Of a stretch of 64,000 nt of DNA, positions 56,645 to 64,000 are shown piece by piece. The notes beneath the pieces were generated by a model. It made no database searches, was not told the origin of the DNA, and saw nothing but the letters and a program-made list of their open reading frames with translations. Each line of letters begins with the position of its first letter. The first letter of the stretch is position 1. The stretch lies in assembly GCF_001305675.1 (NCBI RefSeq), contig NZ_CP011853.1, forward strand, positions 3,596,001 to 3,660,000, given 5' to 3'. Origin of the DNA: Gordonia phthalatica (GTDB lineage: Bacteria > Actinomycetota > Actinomycetes > Mycobacteriales > Mycobacteriaceae). Both the position numbers and the translations under genes were made by a program.

Positions 56645-57622
56645 ATGTCGCTTCCCGAGATCCTGCAGACCCCGCTCACCGTGCCCGTCGTCGCGTCTCC
56701 GATGTTCATCGCGTCCGGTCCTGCGCTGGTCAGCGCCCAGTGCCAGGCGGGCGTCATCGGCTCGTTCCCCGCGCTCAACGCCCGGCCGGCGTCGCAGCTA
56801 GCAGACTGGCTCGACGAGATCACCGAGTCCAACGCCGCCTACGCCGCCGCGAACCCCGACGCCGTCGTCGCACCGTTCGCCGTCAACCAGATCGTCCACC
56901 GCTCCAACATCCGCATGGAGGAGGATCTCGCGACGATCGTCGAGCACAAGGTGCCGATCGTCATCACCTCGCTCGGCGCGCGGCCCGACGTCAACGAGGC
57001 CGTCCACTCGTACGGCGGCATCGTCCTGCACGACGTCGTCAACGACACCTTCGCCCACAAGGCCGTGGAGCGCGGGGCCGACGGCCTGATCGCCGTCGCC
57101 GCCGGCGCGGGCGGCCACGCCGGAACCCTGTCACCGTTCGCGCTGGTCCAGGAGATCCGCACCTGGTTCGACGGCCCGCTCCTGCTGTCGGGTGCCATCG
57201 CGCACGGTCGCTCGATCCTGGCCGCCCTCGCCGCGGGCGCCGACTTCGCCTACGTCGGATCCGCGTTCCTCGCCACCGATGAGGCCAACGTGGTCGACGA
57301 CTACAAGGACATGGTGGTCGCCTCCCGCGCCGACGACATCGTCTACAGCAGCACCTTCACCGGCGTCCACGGCAACTACCTGCGCGGCAGCATCGAGGCC
57401 CACGGCTTCGACCCCGCGAACCTCCCCAAGCCCGAGTCCGGCCCCAACCCGCTCAGCGGCGGCCTCGGCGAGGTCCGGGCCTGGCGCGACGTCTGGGGCT
57501 CCGGCCAGGGCATCGGCTCGGTCGCGAAGCGCACCACCGTCGCCGAGACCGTCGACCGTCTTGCCGCTGAATACCGCGCAGCGCGCGAGGGACTGCTCGA
57601 GCGAGTCGGCGCCGCTGTCTGA
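56645..57622 (+). CDS. Nitronate monooxygenase / FMN-dependent oxidoreductase
   Basis: 325 residues from the ATG at 56645. 2-nitropropane dioxygenase-like TIM barrel: Pro-Val-Val-Ala-Ser-Pro-Met-Phe, Pro-Ile-Val-Ile-Thr-Ser-Leu-Gly, Ala-Ala-Gly-Ala-Gly-Gly-His-Ala-Gly (FMN-phosphate and catalytic-His region) and Ala-Asp-Phe-Ala-Tyr-Val-Gly-Ser-Ala-Phe. It oxidises nitronates or a related substrate and is likely induced through the TetR regulator. The substrate is not known. Confidence 0.88.
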   Translation: MSLPEILQTPLTVPVVASPMFIASGPALVSAQCQAGVIGSFPALNARPASQLADWLDEITESNAAYAAANPDAVVAPFAVNQIVHRSNIRMEEDLATIVEHKVPIVITSLGARPDVNEAVHSYGGIVLHDVVNDTFAHKAVERGADGLIAVAAGAGGHAGTLSPFALVQEIRTWFDGPLLLSGAIAHGRSILAALAAGADFAYVGSAFLATDEANVVDDYKDMVVASRADDIVYSSTFTGVHGNYLRGSIEAHGFDPANLPKPESGPNPLSGGLGEVRAWRDVWGSGQGIGSVAKRTTVAETVDRLAAEYRAAREGLLERVGAAV

Positions 57623-57769
57623 CGCATCCGCTGAGGCTCCGCAGCATCCGAGTATTTCCTGCGCACACGAATACCGGCGATTCGCAGAACTGTGGATAAC
57701 TCATTCCCGGTTTCACGCGCGTCTCCGTAAAGTGGACAGCCACCGGGCGAGACGGGGAAGGGGCCGCAG

Positions 57770-58924
57770 ATGACAGTTCGAGTCGACGTCGAACCAGACC
57801 TTCTGCGCTGGGCCGCCGAGCGCGCAGGCTGGGACCGAGAAACTGTCGAACGCCGCGCACCACGATTCGAGGCATGGATCACGGGTACCGCCCGTCCAAC
57901 GCTGAAGCAGTTGGAGGCGTTCGCCAAGGCGACGCACACCCCGTTCGGCTTGCTCTTCCTTCCGCGACCTCCGGTTGAGGAGGTCCCGATCCCCGACATG
58001 AGGACCATCGGCAACGATGACATCGCCGCTCCGTCCGCGAATCTCCTCGACACGATCTACACCTGCCAGAATCGCCAGGACTGGTACCGCGGCTACGTCG
58101 AGGAACACGGCATCGACTCTCCCGACTTCGTGGGCGCTGCGCGTGCTTCCGATCCCGCCGAACAGGTAGCCGCACAGATCCGGCAACGCCTCGACTTCGA
58201 GGTCGCCGACCGACGCGGGCTTGCCGGTCCCAGTGCCGCACTTCGTGCGCTGATCGATCGTGTCGAGTCGCTCGGTGTGCTCGTCATGGTGAGCGGCATA
58301 GTCGGCAGCGACACGCACCGACGACTCGATCCCGACGAGTTCCGCGGGTTCGCGCTCGCAGATCCCGTCGCGCCGTTGATCTTCGTGAACGGCAGTGACA
58401 CAAAGGCCGCTCAACTGTTCACACTGATCCATGAGCTGGCGCACGTCTGGCTCGGCGGAAGCGCACTGTCCGACGCTGCACCGACCGCGACGTCCGGCGT
58501 CACCGACGAACTCTGGTGCAATCGCGTTGCGGCCGAGGTGCTCGTACCCAGATCTGTCCTGCACGACGAGTTCAACGGTCACGCCGACCAGATCGAGATC
58601 ACTCGACTCGCACGCCTGTTTCGTGCAAGCACGCTCGTTGTGATCAAGCGCCTGTTCGACATAACGTTGCTGGATTGGGCCGACTACCAGCAGGTCTACA
58701 ACGACGAACGCGCCCGTCTCCTGAGTTTCATCCGCGATACGAAGCGCAGCGACGGCGGCGACTTCTACAACACTCAACCGCTTCGGCTCAGCCGACGGTT
58801 CACCCGATCCGTCATCGGAAGCACCGTCGAAGGGACCACTGCCTACCGCGACGCTTATCAGCTGCTCGGGACGAAGACGCACGCCACGTTCGAGAAACTC
58901 GCAGAGCGAGTCGGGGTCGCGTGA
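57770..58924 (+). CDS. XRE-type HTH plus ImmA/IrrE metallopeptidase
   Basis: 384 residues. The N-terminus (~1-65) is an HTH-like region (Ala-Glu-Arg-Ala-Gly-Trp...Leu-Lys-Gln-Leu-Glu-Ala-Phe). The ImmA/IrrE domain carries the zinc motif His-Glu-Leu-Ala-His (residues 221-225) and a downstream Asn-Arg-Val-Ala-Ala-Glu. Such HTH-metallopeptidase proteins act as antitoxins or regulators by cleaving a repressor. The stop overlaps the next gene's ATG, a DUF4411 protein, a known partner arrangement. It marks the start of a defence-like island. Confidence 0.85.
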   Translation: MTVRVDVEPDLLRWAAERAGWDRETVERRAPRFEAWITGTARPTLKQLEAFAKATHTPFGLLFLPRPPVEEVPIPDMRTIGNDDIAAPSANLLDTIYTCQNRQDWYRGYVEEHGIDSPDFVGAARASDPAEQVAAQIRQRLDFEVADRRGLAGPSAALRALIDRVESLGVLVMVSGIVGSDTHRRLDPDEFRGFALADPVAPLIFVNGSDTKAAQLFTLIHELAHVWLGGSALSDAAPTATSGVTDELWCNRVAAEVLVPRSVLHDEFNGHADQIEITRLARLFRASTLVVIKRLFDITLLDWADYQQVYNDERARLLSFIRDTKRSDGGDFYNTQPLRLSRRFTRSVIGSTVEGTTAYRDAYQLLGTKTHATFEKLAERVGVA

Positions 58925-59418
58925 TGTACCTCGTCGACGCGAACGTTCTCATCGAGGCGAAGAACCGCTACTACGCCTTCGATCTCGCCCCCGGCTTCTG
59001 GGATTGGATCGATCACGCGCACCAGCAGAACCTGGTGTGCAGCATTGACGCTGTCTACACCGAACTGACAGTCGGTACGGATGCGCTCGCGACCTGGGCG
59101 GAGCGGCGTCCAACGTTCTTCCGCCCGATCGACGAAGCAACTACGCGGCATTTCGCACCGCTGACGCAATGGGCCACGTCAACCGGCTTCACGCCGGCAG
59201 CGCTCTCGAAGTTCACCGGCGACAACACCGACTACCTCCTCATCGCCTACGCCCGCGAGCACGACCACGTCGTCGTCACCCACGAGATCTCTCAGCCAAC
59301 AGCACGGAAGCGCGTCTTGATCCCCGACGCCTGCCACGCCATGGGAGTGCACACTGTCAATACGTTTGACATGCTCCGGGCGTCCGGCGCTCGGTTCGGG
59401 CTGCAGTTGCCCGCCTAA
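58924..59418 (+). CDS. DUF4411 PIN-like protein (probable toxin)
   Basis: 164 residues; the ATG at 58924 overlaps the upstream stop. Begins Met-Tyr-Leu-Val-Asp-Ala-Asn-Val-Leu-Ile-Glu-Ala with the first PIN-type aspartate (D5). Later Glu (Val-Tyr-Thr-Glu-Leu) and Asp (Asn-Thr-Asp-Tyr-Leu-Leu) fit the PIN active site; Val-Thr-His-Glu is also present. DUF4411 next to ImmA/IrrE is a recognised toxin-antitoxin-like pair. Ribonuclease activity is inferred. Confidence 0.82.
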   Translation: MYLVDANVLIEAKNRYYAFDLAPGFWDWIDHAHQQNLVCSIDAVYTELTVGTDALATWAERRPTFFRPIDEATTRHFAPLTQWATSTGFTPAALSKFTGDNTDYLLIAYAREHDHVVVTHEISQPTARKRVLIPDACHAMGVHTVNTFDMLRASGARFGLQLPA

Positions 59419-59626
59419 TCTACCGAGCCCCGGCGAGTGCTGAAACTAGTCGCGTCCGGTCTGGTCCGGTCCGCGGAGCTCTTGATGCCTACTCCGTACA
59501 TCTGGACAATTACGCGGTCCAAAAGTGCGGACTAAGCGCCGTTGACCGCCAACCCACACAGAACGCCCAATCCGATATCTTAGTAATCGGCTCGCCCTCC
59601 GAACAGCGCGCTCAGGAGGTGCTGGA

Positions 59627-62620
59627 ATGCTGCGCGAAGGCCTGTACGACGCACTCAAGTCATTGTCGGCGCTCTACTCCGGACCTCCGGATGAAGCTCT
59701 CCTTTTCAACGATGCGGTAGCGACGGTCTTCTCTCTCACTGGCCCGATGTCGGGACGCTCCGAGGTTGAACGAGACCTGCTTTCGGAGGTCTACCTACGT
59801 CTCCACAAGCATGAGTGGACAGATCTGCTGGAACCGTTGATCGACGCGGCTCGCAGCAACGAAACCGAATCCGCTTTCGAGCTGAGCCTCGATCAGCTGG
59901 TGGCCGAGCACCAGAGCCTACGAGATGCCAGTGACGCATTACCGCACCTCAAACGCGAACGCCGAAACCTCCAGTCGATGATCGACATCGCGGCGGACGA
60001 TTCCAAGAGACGGTTGCAGTATCACGTCGACGACGTCGAACAGCGCCTACGCGCCGCCGAGGAGATGCTGGCGAAGCACCTCGAAGTCGACAGGGTGGGC
60101 AGGACCGCAGCACGCACATACCGACTCAATTCCGACGGCATCAGGGAGTCGTTGAAGGCTCGCATCACCCGCGACGGCCCGGTTGCGGCCAGGGCATGGC
60201 TCCGACACGCGAATTTCCGAAGCGCCGTGGCCGACAGCGACTTCGCGGGACTCGCCGTCGGCCACGTCAAATCCTGGTGCCGAGAACACATGTCGGGGTT
60301 CGTCCCCGACGACGAGCAAGCCATCGCGATCGCAGCGGCGGGCGCTCATGCGATCGTCGAGGCACGCGCCGGAAGCGGGAAGACCGCCACCATGATCGCC
60401 CGCGCGGCCTACCTGATCGACGTCCACGGCGTCGACCCGCGATCGATCATGTTTCTCGCCTTCAACACCGCGGCAGCGCAGGAAGTCGCGGACAGGTTGG
60501 CCAAGTACCTGCCCGACGCGACCGTGCCGCACGCGATGACCTTCCACGCTCTGGCCAAACGCATCGCGAGACCACCGGAGAACATCCTGGTGGACTCGAG
60601 CGAGACGTCGCGCCCGCTGAGCCGGCTGGTCCAGACGGTGATCGACGAGTTCGTCCACGACCCCGCGCACATCAACCGTGTTCGCGATCTCATGCTCGAG
60701 TACGCGAGGCAGGACTGGGCGGAGATCTCGCGCCGCGGCGACGACCTTCCACCGGAGTTGCAGGTCCAGTTCCGCCGATCGCTGCGTCAGGAGACGATTC
60801 GCGGCGAATACGTGAAGTCGTTCGGCGAGAAGCTGATCGCCAACACCTTGGCCGAGCACGGCATCGCCTACCGGTACGAGAAGTTCTTCGCGTGGAATGG
60901 AAGTCCGTACCACCCAGACTTCACCATCTTCGATGCTCAGCACCGCGCGCGGATCGTCATCGAGTACTTCGGCATGACCGGCGACGCCGACTACGACGAG
61001 CAGACCTCGCAGAAGCGCGCGTTCTGGAAGGAACACAATGCTTCCGTCCAACCGTCGGATCAAGTGCACTTTCTGGAGTACGCACCACGCGACATCGCTC
61101 GTCCAGATTTCCCCGATATGCTCCTCGCCGATTTGGCCGAGATCGGCCTGAGTCCGGACCGGCTCTCGGAGGACGAGATCTGGTCGCAGATCAGGAAACG
61201 GTCCATCGGCAAGTTCACCGACATCATCACGAGCACGATCAACCGTGCCCGTCAGCGTCGTTGGTCGGGTTCGGACCTGCGAGCGGAGTGGGCCCGGTTC
61301 GATTCCTCGGCCGCCATCGTCGACGAGTTCATGGAGCTCGGCGCTGAGGCCGTGGACCGTTACGCGGAGTTGCTCGTCGAGACCTCGCAGATCGACTTCA
61401 CCGGCCTGCTGTGGCGGGCCGTCGACGAGATGGCAGCGGGCGCCGTCGAATTCGGCCGCGGAGGCCGCGTCGAAGGTGACATCCGGACGCTTCGGTACAT
61501 CATCGTCGATGAGTTCCAGGACTTCTCGCCGGTCTTCTACGAGCTCCTTCGGCAGGTCCTCGATGCCGCACCGCAGGCCGAAGTCATGGCTGTCGGCGAC
61601 GACTGGCAGGCCATCAACGAGTTCGCGGGATCGACGACCAAGTACTTCACCGACTTCGACGAGTACTTCCCCGGCGGCAAACGCTTCCAGCTTCGCTCCA
61701 ACCGACGGTCGATCGGTCGTGTCGTCGCACTCGGCAATGCAGTGATGGAGGGGCACGGGTTCCCCGCGTGGCCGATCGTCCGAGGCGACGGAGAGATCCG
61801 CGAGCTGGTCCTCGACGACTTGGTACCGACCCGCCACGAAGCAGAACAGTTCAGCGGCGACCTCCTGACCCCCGCACTGCTCCGCCTCATCGCCTCACAC
61901 CTGGACGCAGACCCTCCGCGATCGGTTGCGGTCCTGGACCGCAGACGCACACGCTCGTATTGGACGTCCATCGACGGAAAGTCCATCGAACTGAAGGGAA
62001 TCGAAGAGTACGGGGCCCGCCTCCTGAGGCTATTGGATCGCGGCGACGTCGATGTGCAGTTCGGTACGGTCCACGGGTTCAAAGGGCGCGAGGCGGACGC
62101 CGTCATCCTGACCGCTGTCGACGTGGAGTCGTATCCCCTCGTCCACCCGACGTGGGCCCTCGGCACCGTGTTCGGCGACACCTTCCCGTCACTTGTGGAG
62201 GCGGAACGGCGCCTGTTCTACGTCGGGACCAGTCGCCCCAAGAACTACCTCGACGTTCTCGTTCCCAGAACAGGCCAGTCCATGTTCTGGAGTCGGCTGC
62301 CCGCTTCGCTGATCATCCGGAAAGCGACCTGGGCGGAATTGAGGACTGCGGTCCAGGACCGATCAGACCGTGTCGAGATTCGTGTGTTCTTCTCCAAGTT
62401 GTCCGATGACGAATTCCAAGTCGTGAGATCGTGGCTGAAAGAAAACCGATTCAAGTTCAGCTCTCGCACAGGTGCAAAGTACTGGTGGACAGTGCTCGAT
62501 GAACTAGATGAGGACAGGGCCAGGGACAGCTGGATCGGGCGTCACGCCGGCGTCACCCTCGAAGGCTGGCAGAACGACCGCTTGATCTTCTCGCATCCCC
62601 GGCCGCGCAGACCGTTCTAG
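59627..62620 (+). CDS. UvrD/Rep-like superfamily 1 helicase with embedded PD-(D/E)XK-like nuclease motif
   Basis: 997 residues. An N-terminal ~225-residue region with coiled coil (~95-155) precedes the helicase. Walker A Ala-Arg-Ala-Gly-Ser-Gly-Lys-Thr lies at ~246-253, motif II Ile-Val-Asp-Glu-Phe-Gln-Asp at ~626-632, motif III Val-Gly-Asp-Asp-Trp-Gln-Ala-Ile and motif VI Tyr-Val-Gly-Thr-Ser-Arg later. In the 1B insertion (~400-450) Glu-Lys-Leu-Ile-Ala-Asn...Tyr-Arg-Tyr-Glu, Tyr-His-Pro-Asp-Phe and Ile-Val-Ile-Glu-Tyr are the E-D-E-type pattern of a PD-(D/E)XK nuclease. It resembles phage-defence and HelD-like helicases. Weak promoter region upstream; 208 bp before it hold nothing clear. Confidence 0.85.
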   Translation: MLREGLYDALKSLSALYSGPPDEALLFNDAVATVFSLTGPMSGRSEVERDLLSEVYLRLHKHEWTDLLEPLIDAARSNETESAFELSLDQLVAEHQSLRDASDALPHLKRERRNLQSMIDIAADDSKRRLQYHVDDVEQRLRAAEEMLAKHLEVDRVGRTAARTYRLNSDGIRESLKARITRDGPVAARAWLRHANFRSAVADSDFAGLAVGHVKSWCREHMSGFVPDDEQAIAIAAAGAHAIVEARAGSGKTATMIARAAYLIDVHGVDPRSIMFLAFNTAAAQEVADRLAKYLPDATVPHAMTFHALAKRIARPPENILVDSSETSRPLSRLVQTVIDEFVHDPAHINRVRDLMLEYARQDWAEISRRGDDLPPELQVQFRRSLRQETIRGEYVKSFGEKLIANTLAEHGIAYRYEKFFAWNGSPYHPDFTIFDAQHRARIVIEYFGMTGDADYDEQTSQKRAFWKEHNASVQPSDQVHFLEYAPRDIARPDFPDMLLADLAEIGLSPDRLSEDEIWSQIRKRSIGKFTDIITSTINRARQRRWSGSDLRAEWARFDSSAAIVDEFMELGAEAVDRYAELLVETSQIDFTGLLWRAVDEMAAGAVEFGRGGRVEGDIRTLRYIIVDEFQDFSPVFYELLRQVLDAAPQAEVMAVGDDWQAINEFAGSTTKYFTDFDEYFPGGKRFQLRSNRRSIGRVVALGNAVMEGHGFPAWPIVRGDGEIRELVLDDLVPTRHEAEQFSGDLLTPALLRLIASHLDADPPRSVAVLDRRRTRSYWTSIDGKSIELKGIEEYGARLLRLLDRGDVDVQFGTVHGFKGREADAVILTAVDVESYPLVHPTWALGTVFGDTFPSLVEAERRLFYVGTSRPKNYLDVLVPRTGQSMFWSRLPASLIIRKATWAELRTAVQDRSDRVEIRVFFSKLSDDEFQVVRSWLKENRFKFSSRTGAKYWWTVLDELDEDRARDSWIGRHAGVTLEGWQNDRLIFSHPRPRRPF

Positions 62621-62654
62621 CGTGCGCGTGTACGCCCCCGGTCCCGCCGACTCG

Positions 62655-64000
62655 TCAACTCGCCGCCACCAACGCCGACTCCCGCACCGACTGCAGCACC
62701 GCCAGGATCCCGTCGACACCGTTGTCGTCGAAGACTCCGGCCACGCCGTCGGACGCGTTGTCGATGTACGGGCTCTCGAACAACCGTCCCGGCTCCATGA
62801 CGCCGTTCTTGGTCAGCTCGTCGATGATCAGGTCCACGAAGCGGATCTGCTCGACGGAGAAGCGGGAGCCGTCGAGGAACTCCGCGAACGCCTCCGACGC
62901 CGCCCCGCGGTCCAGCCCCACCAGGCCGCGGATGAAGATGCCCAAGCCTCCGGGCTGGGATGACGCCCACGTCAGATCCCCTTGGTCGCCGACACCGCTG
63001 TCGATGAGCATGGTTTCCAACGACGTCAGATCGTCTGCGGTCAACTGCTTGTTGCGACGAAGGCGTTGCAGTGCAACGTGGTTCACGTTTGCCTTCAGGT
63101 ACGCCTCCGCCTTTGAACGGAAGCGCTCCAGATTCGTGCCCGGAGTGACGCCCGGGAGGTCGACGACGACGCCGTCGATCATCGTGTCCGTGAAGTCGCT
63201 GTAGAGAGGATTCGTGGGCTCCCGTCTGATCAGATTCACGAGACCGCGGATCCGCAGACGCGCCACCTCCAGCATCGGCAGGGTGACGTCGATCCACCAC
63301 TCGTCGCCGGCGACGGACTCCAACAGTTCCATCTGCTGCTGCACCGAGGGAATCGCGTCCATGCCCTTCAACTGCGCGGCGATCGCCTGCATGGTCTCCC
63401 GAATGCGTTCGGCCGTCGACGTGTCCCCGTCCAGCTGTGCGAGCTGACGACGCAGCACCAAGATGTCGAATCGTTTCGCCTGCTCGTCGGCGTCGCCCAC
63501 CGTCGACGGCAGCCCGGCGATCGCGTCGAGTTGTTCGGCGTCCTCCGCAGACAGCGACTCCCAGGCGCCGGCCTCCGCGAACCGCTCAACGGCCCGGCGG
63601 TGCGGTCGCACGACGAAGTTCTCGAGGTTCATCCCTGCGACGATCTCGCGCAGCGTGACGGCCGTGTCGTCGCGAAGCGTTCGCTCAGCAGGGTCCTCCG
63701 CGGCCGCAAGTCCGCGGATCAGTGCGACGCGTGCCTCGAAGATCCGATGCGACAGCGACTTCTGCGTCTGTCCCTCAGAGCCGGGCAGGTCTTGGCTGAA
63801 GAACTCGAGATTGCCGCAGAAGTCGAAGACGAAGAAGTCCTTCTTGTCGTGGCCCGGCCCGTACAGGTTCGGGCACAGTCGGGTGCCGCGGCCGATCATC
63901 TGCCAGAACTTCGACTTGGCGCGCACCATCTTGAAGAAGACGAGGTTCACCACCTCGGGCACGTCGATGCCGGTATCGAGCATGTCCACACTGATCGCGA
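62655..64000 (-). CDS. Type I restriction R subunit (HsdR-like), C-terminal part (truncated by window edge)
   Basis: About 448 residues are visible; the frame is open to the window end (Ala-Ile-Ser-Val-Asp-Met-Leu-Asp-Thr-Gly-Ile-Asp-Val-Pro), so the start lies beyond it. Helicase motif V (Asp-Thr-Gly-Ile-Asp-Val-Pro) and motif VI (Gln-Met-Ile-Gly-Arg-Gly-Thr-Arg-Leu) are followed by an EcoEI-R-type C-terminal domain that contacts the methylase/specificity subunits. The helicase translocates DNA and cleaves foreign DNA. HsdM and HsdS would be expected just outside. It converges on the UvrD-like gene 34 bp away. Confidence 0.85.
   Translation of the reverse strand, partial: AISVDMLDTGIDVPEVVNLVFFKMVRAKSKFWQMIGRGTRLCPNLYGPGHDKKDFFVFDFCGNLEFFSQDLPGSEGQTQKSLSHRIFEARVALIRGLAAAEDPAERTLRDDTAVTLREIVAGMNLENFVVRPHRRAVERFAEAGAWESLSAEDAEQLDAIAGLPSTVGDADEQAKRFDILVLRRQLAQLDGDTSTAERIRETMQAIAAQLKGMDAIPSVQQQMELLESVAGDEWWIDVTLPMLEVARLRIRGLVNLIRREPTNPLYSDFTDTMIDGVVVDLPGVTPGTNLERFRSKAEAYLKANVNHVALQRLRRNKQLTADDLTSLETMLIDSGVGDQGDLTWASSQPGGLGIFIRGLVGLDRGAASEAFAEFLDGSRFSVEQIRFVDLIIDELTKNGVMEPGRLFESPYIDNASDGVAGVFDDNGVDGILAVLQSVRESALVAAS

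Noticed and set aside
1..64000. tRNA or rRNA genes
   Set aside because: No cloverleaf-like sequence or rRNA segment was noticed in the intergenic regions; a tRNAscan run would be decisive.

Overview
The window is a high-GC, gene-dense actinobacterial chromosome segment. Gene content and order follow the Mycobacterium tuberculosis blocks Rv0486-Rv0545c (mshA, YbjN-like, gpm, senX3-regX3, Ppx/GppA, proC, small HTH, bS22, epimerase, acyltransferase, SerB-like HAD, hemA-hemC-cobA/hemD-hemB, SGNH hydrolase, hemL, phosphoglycerate mutase, TlpA, CcdA, ResB, CcsB, then menA, menE, DUF3349 and pit). The order is locally rearranged and several genes are inserted. Mycothiol synthesis (mshA), menaquinone genes, an F420-type LLM oxidoreductase and PE-PPE-domain hydrolases point to Mycobacteriales. 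Gordonia or a close relative is the best guess, from remembered synteny rather than a search. No rRNA, tRNA or CRISPR array was seen.

Layout. 1-5471 is the edge of an exopolysaccharide locus: Wzy/O-antigen-ligase-like protein, acyltransferase 3, glycosidase, polyprenyl glycosylphosphotransferase and a DUF218 protein. 5492-14160 holds an LLM oxidoreductase, the pit phosphate transporter operon with two tandem DUF3349 genes and menE, a tandemly duplicated PE-PPE hydrolase whose second copy carries a nonsense codon, and menA. 14168-20187 holds a Clp-N/HTH pair with palindromic operators, a MacB-like ABC exporter, cysK2 and a DUF4229 protein. 20407-27348 holds bldC, a small membrane protein and the cytochrome c biogenesis operon ending in hemL. 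28571-36253 is the tetrapyrrole operon with membrane proteins and an SGNH hydrolase. 36430-51106 is the conserved proC/senX3-regX3 neighbourhood. 51176-57622 has mshA, a zinc-type ABC transporter and a TetR/flavin oxidoreductase pair. 57770-64000 looks like a defence island: ImmA/IrrE plus DUF4411, a 997-residue UvrD-like helicase with an embedded nuclease-like motif, and the C-terminal part of a type I restriction R subunit.

How parts fit. The system II cytochrome c genes sit beside heme synthesis genes, which makes sense for covalent heme attachment. The phosphate-sensing pair SenX3-RegX3 lies in the same window as a Pit transporter preceded by PHO-box-like direct repeats. SenX3 here has no visible membrane anchor.

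Most unusual signals. (1) Two divergent genes with an N-terminal winged-helix-like region and a C-terminal Vsr/DUF559-like nuclease region (27490-28446 and 38186-39127) each sit between two copies of a hairpin repeat private to that gene: about 52 bp direct copies in one case, about 101 bp inverted copies in the other. They interrupt otherwise conserved synteny and look like self-contained hairpin-flanked cassettes. (2) Two long-arm palindromes just downstream of genes (15342-15452, 20646-20922) share a loop of about 57 nt but have unrelated, perfectly complementary arms. In one of them the loop is split by a 158 bp MITE flanked by CTAG, and the other copy is the matching empty site. (3) The menE tail/hydrolase duplication preserves a readable junction and a menE fragment.
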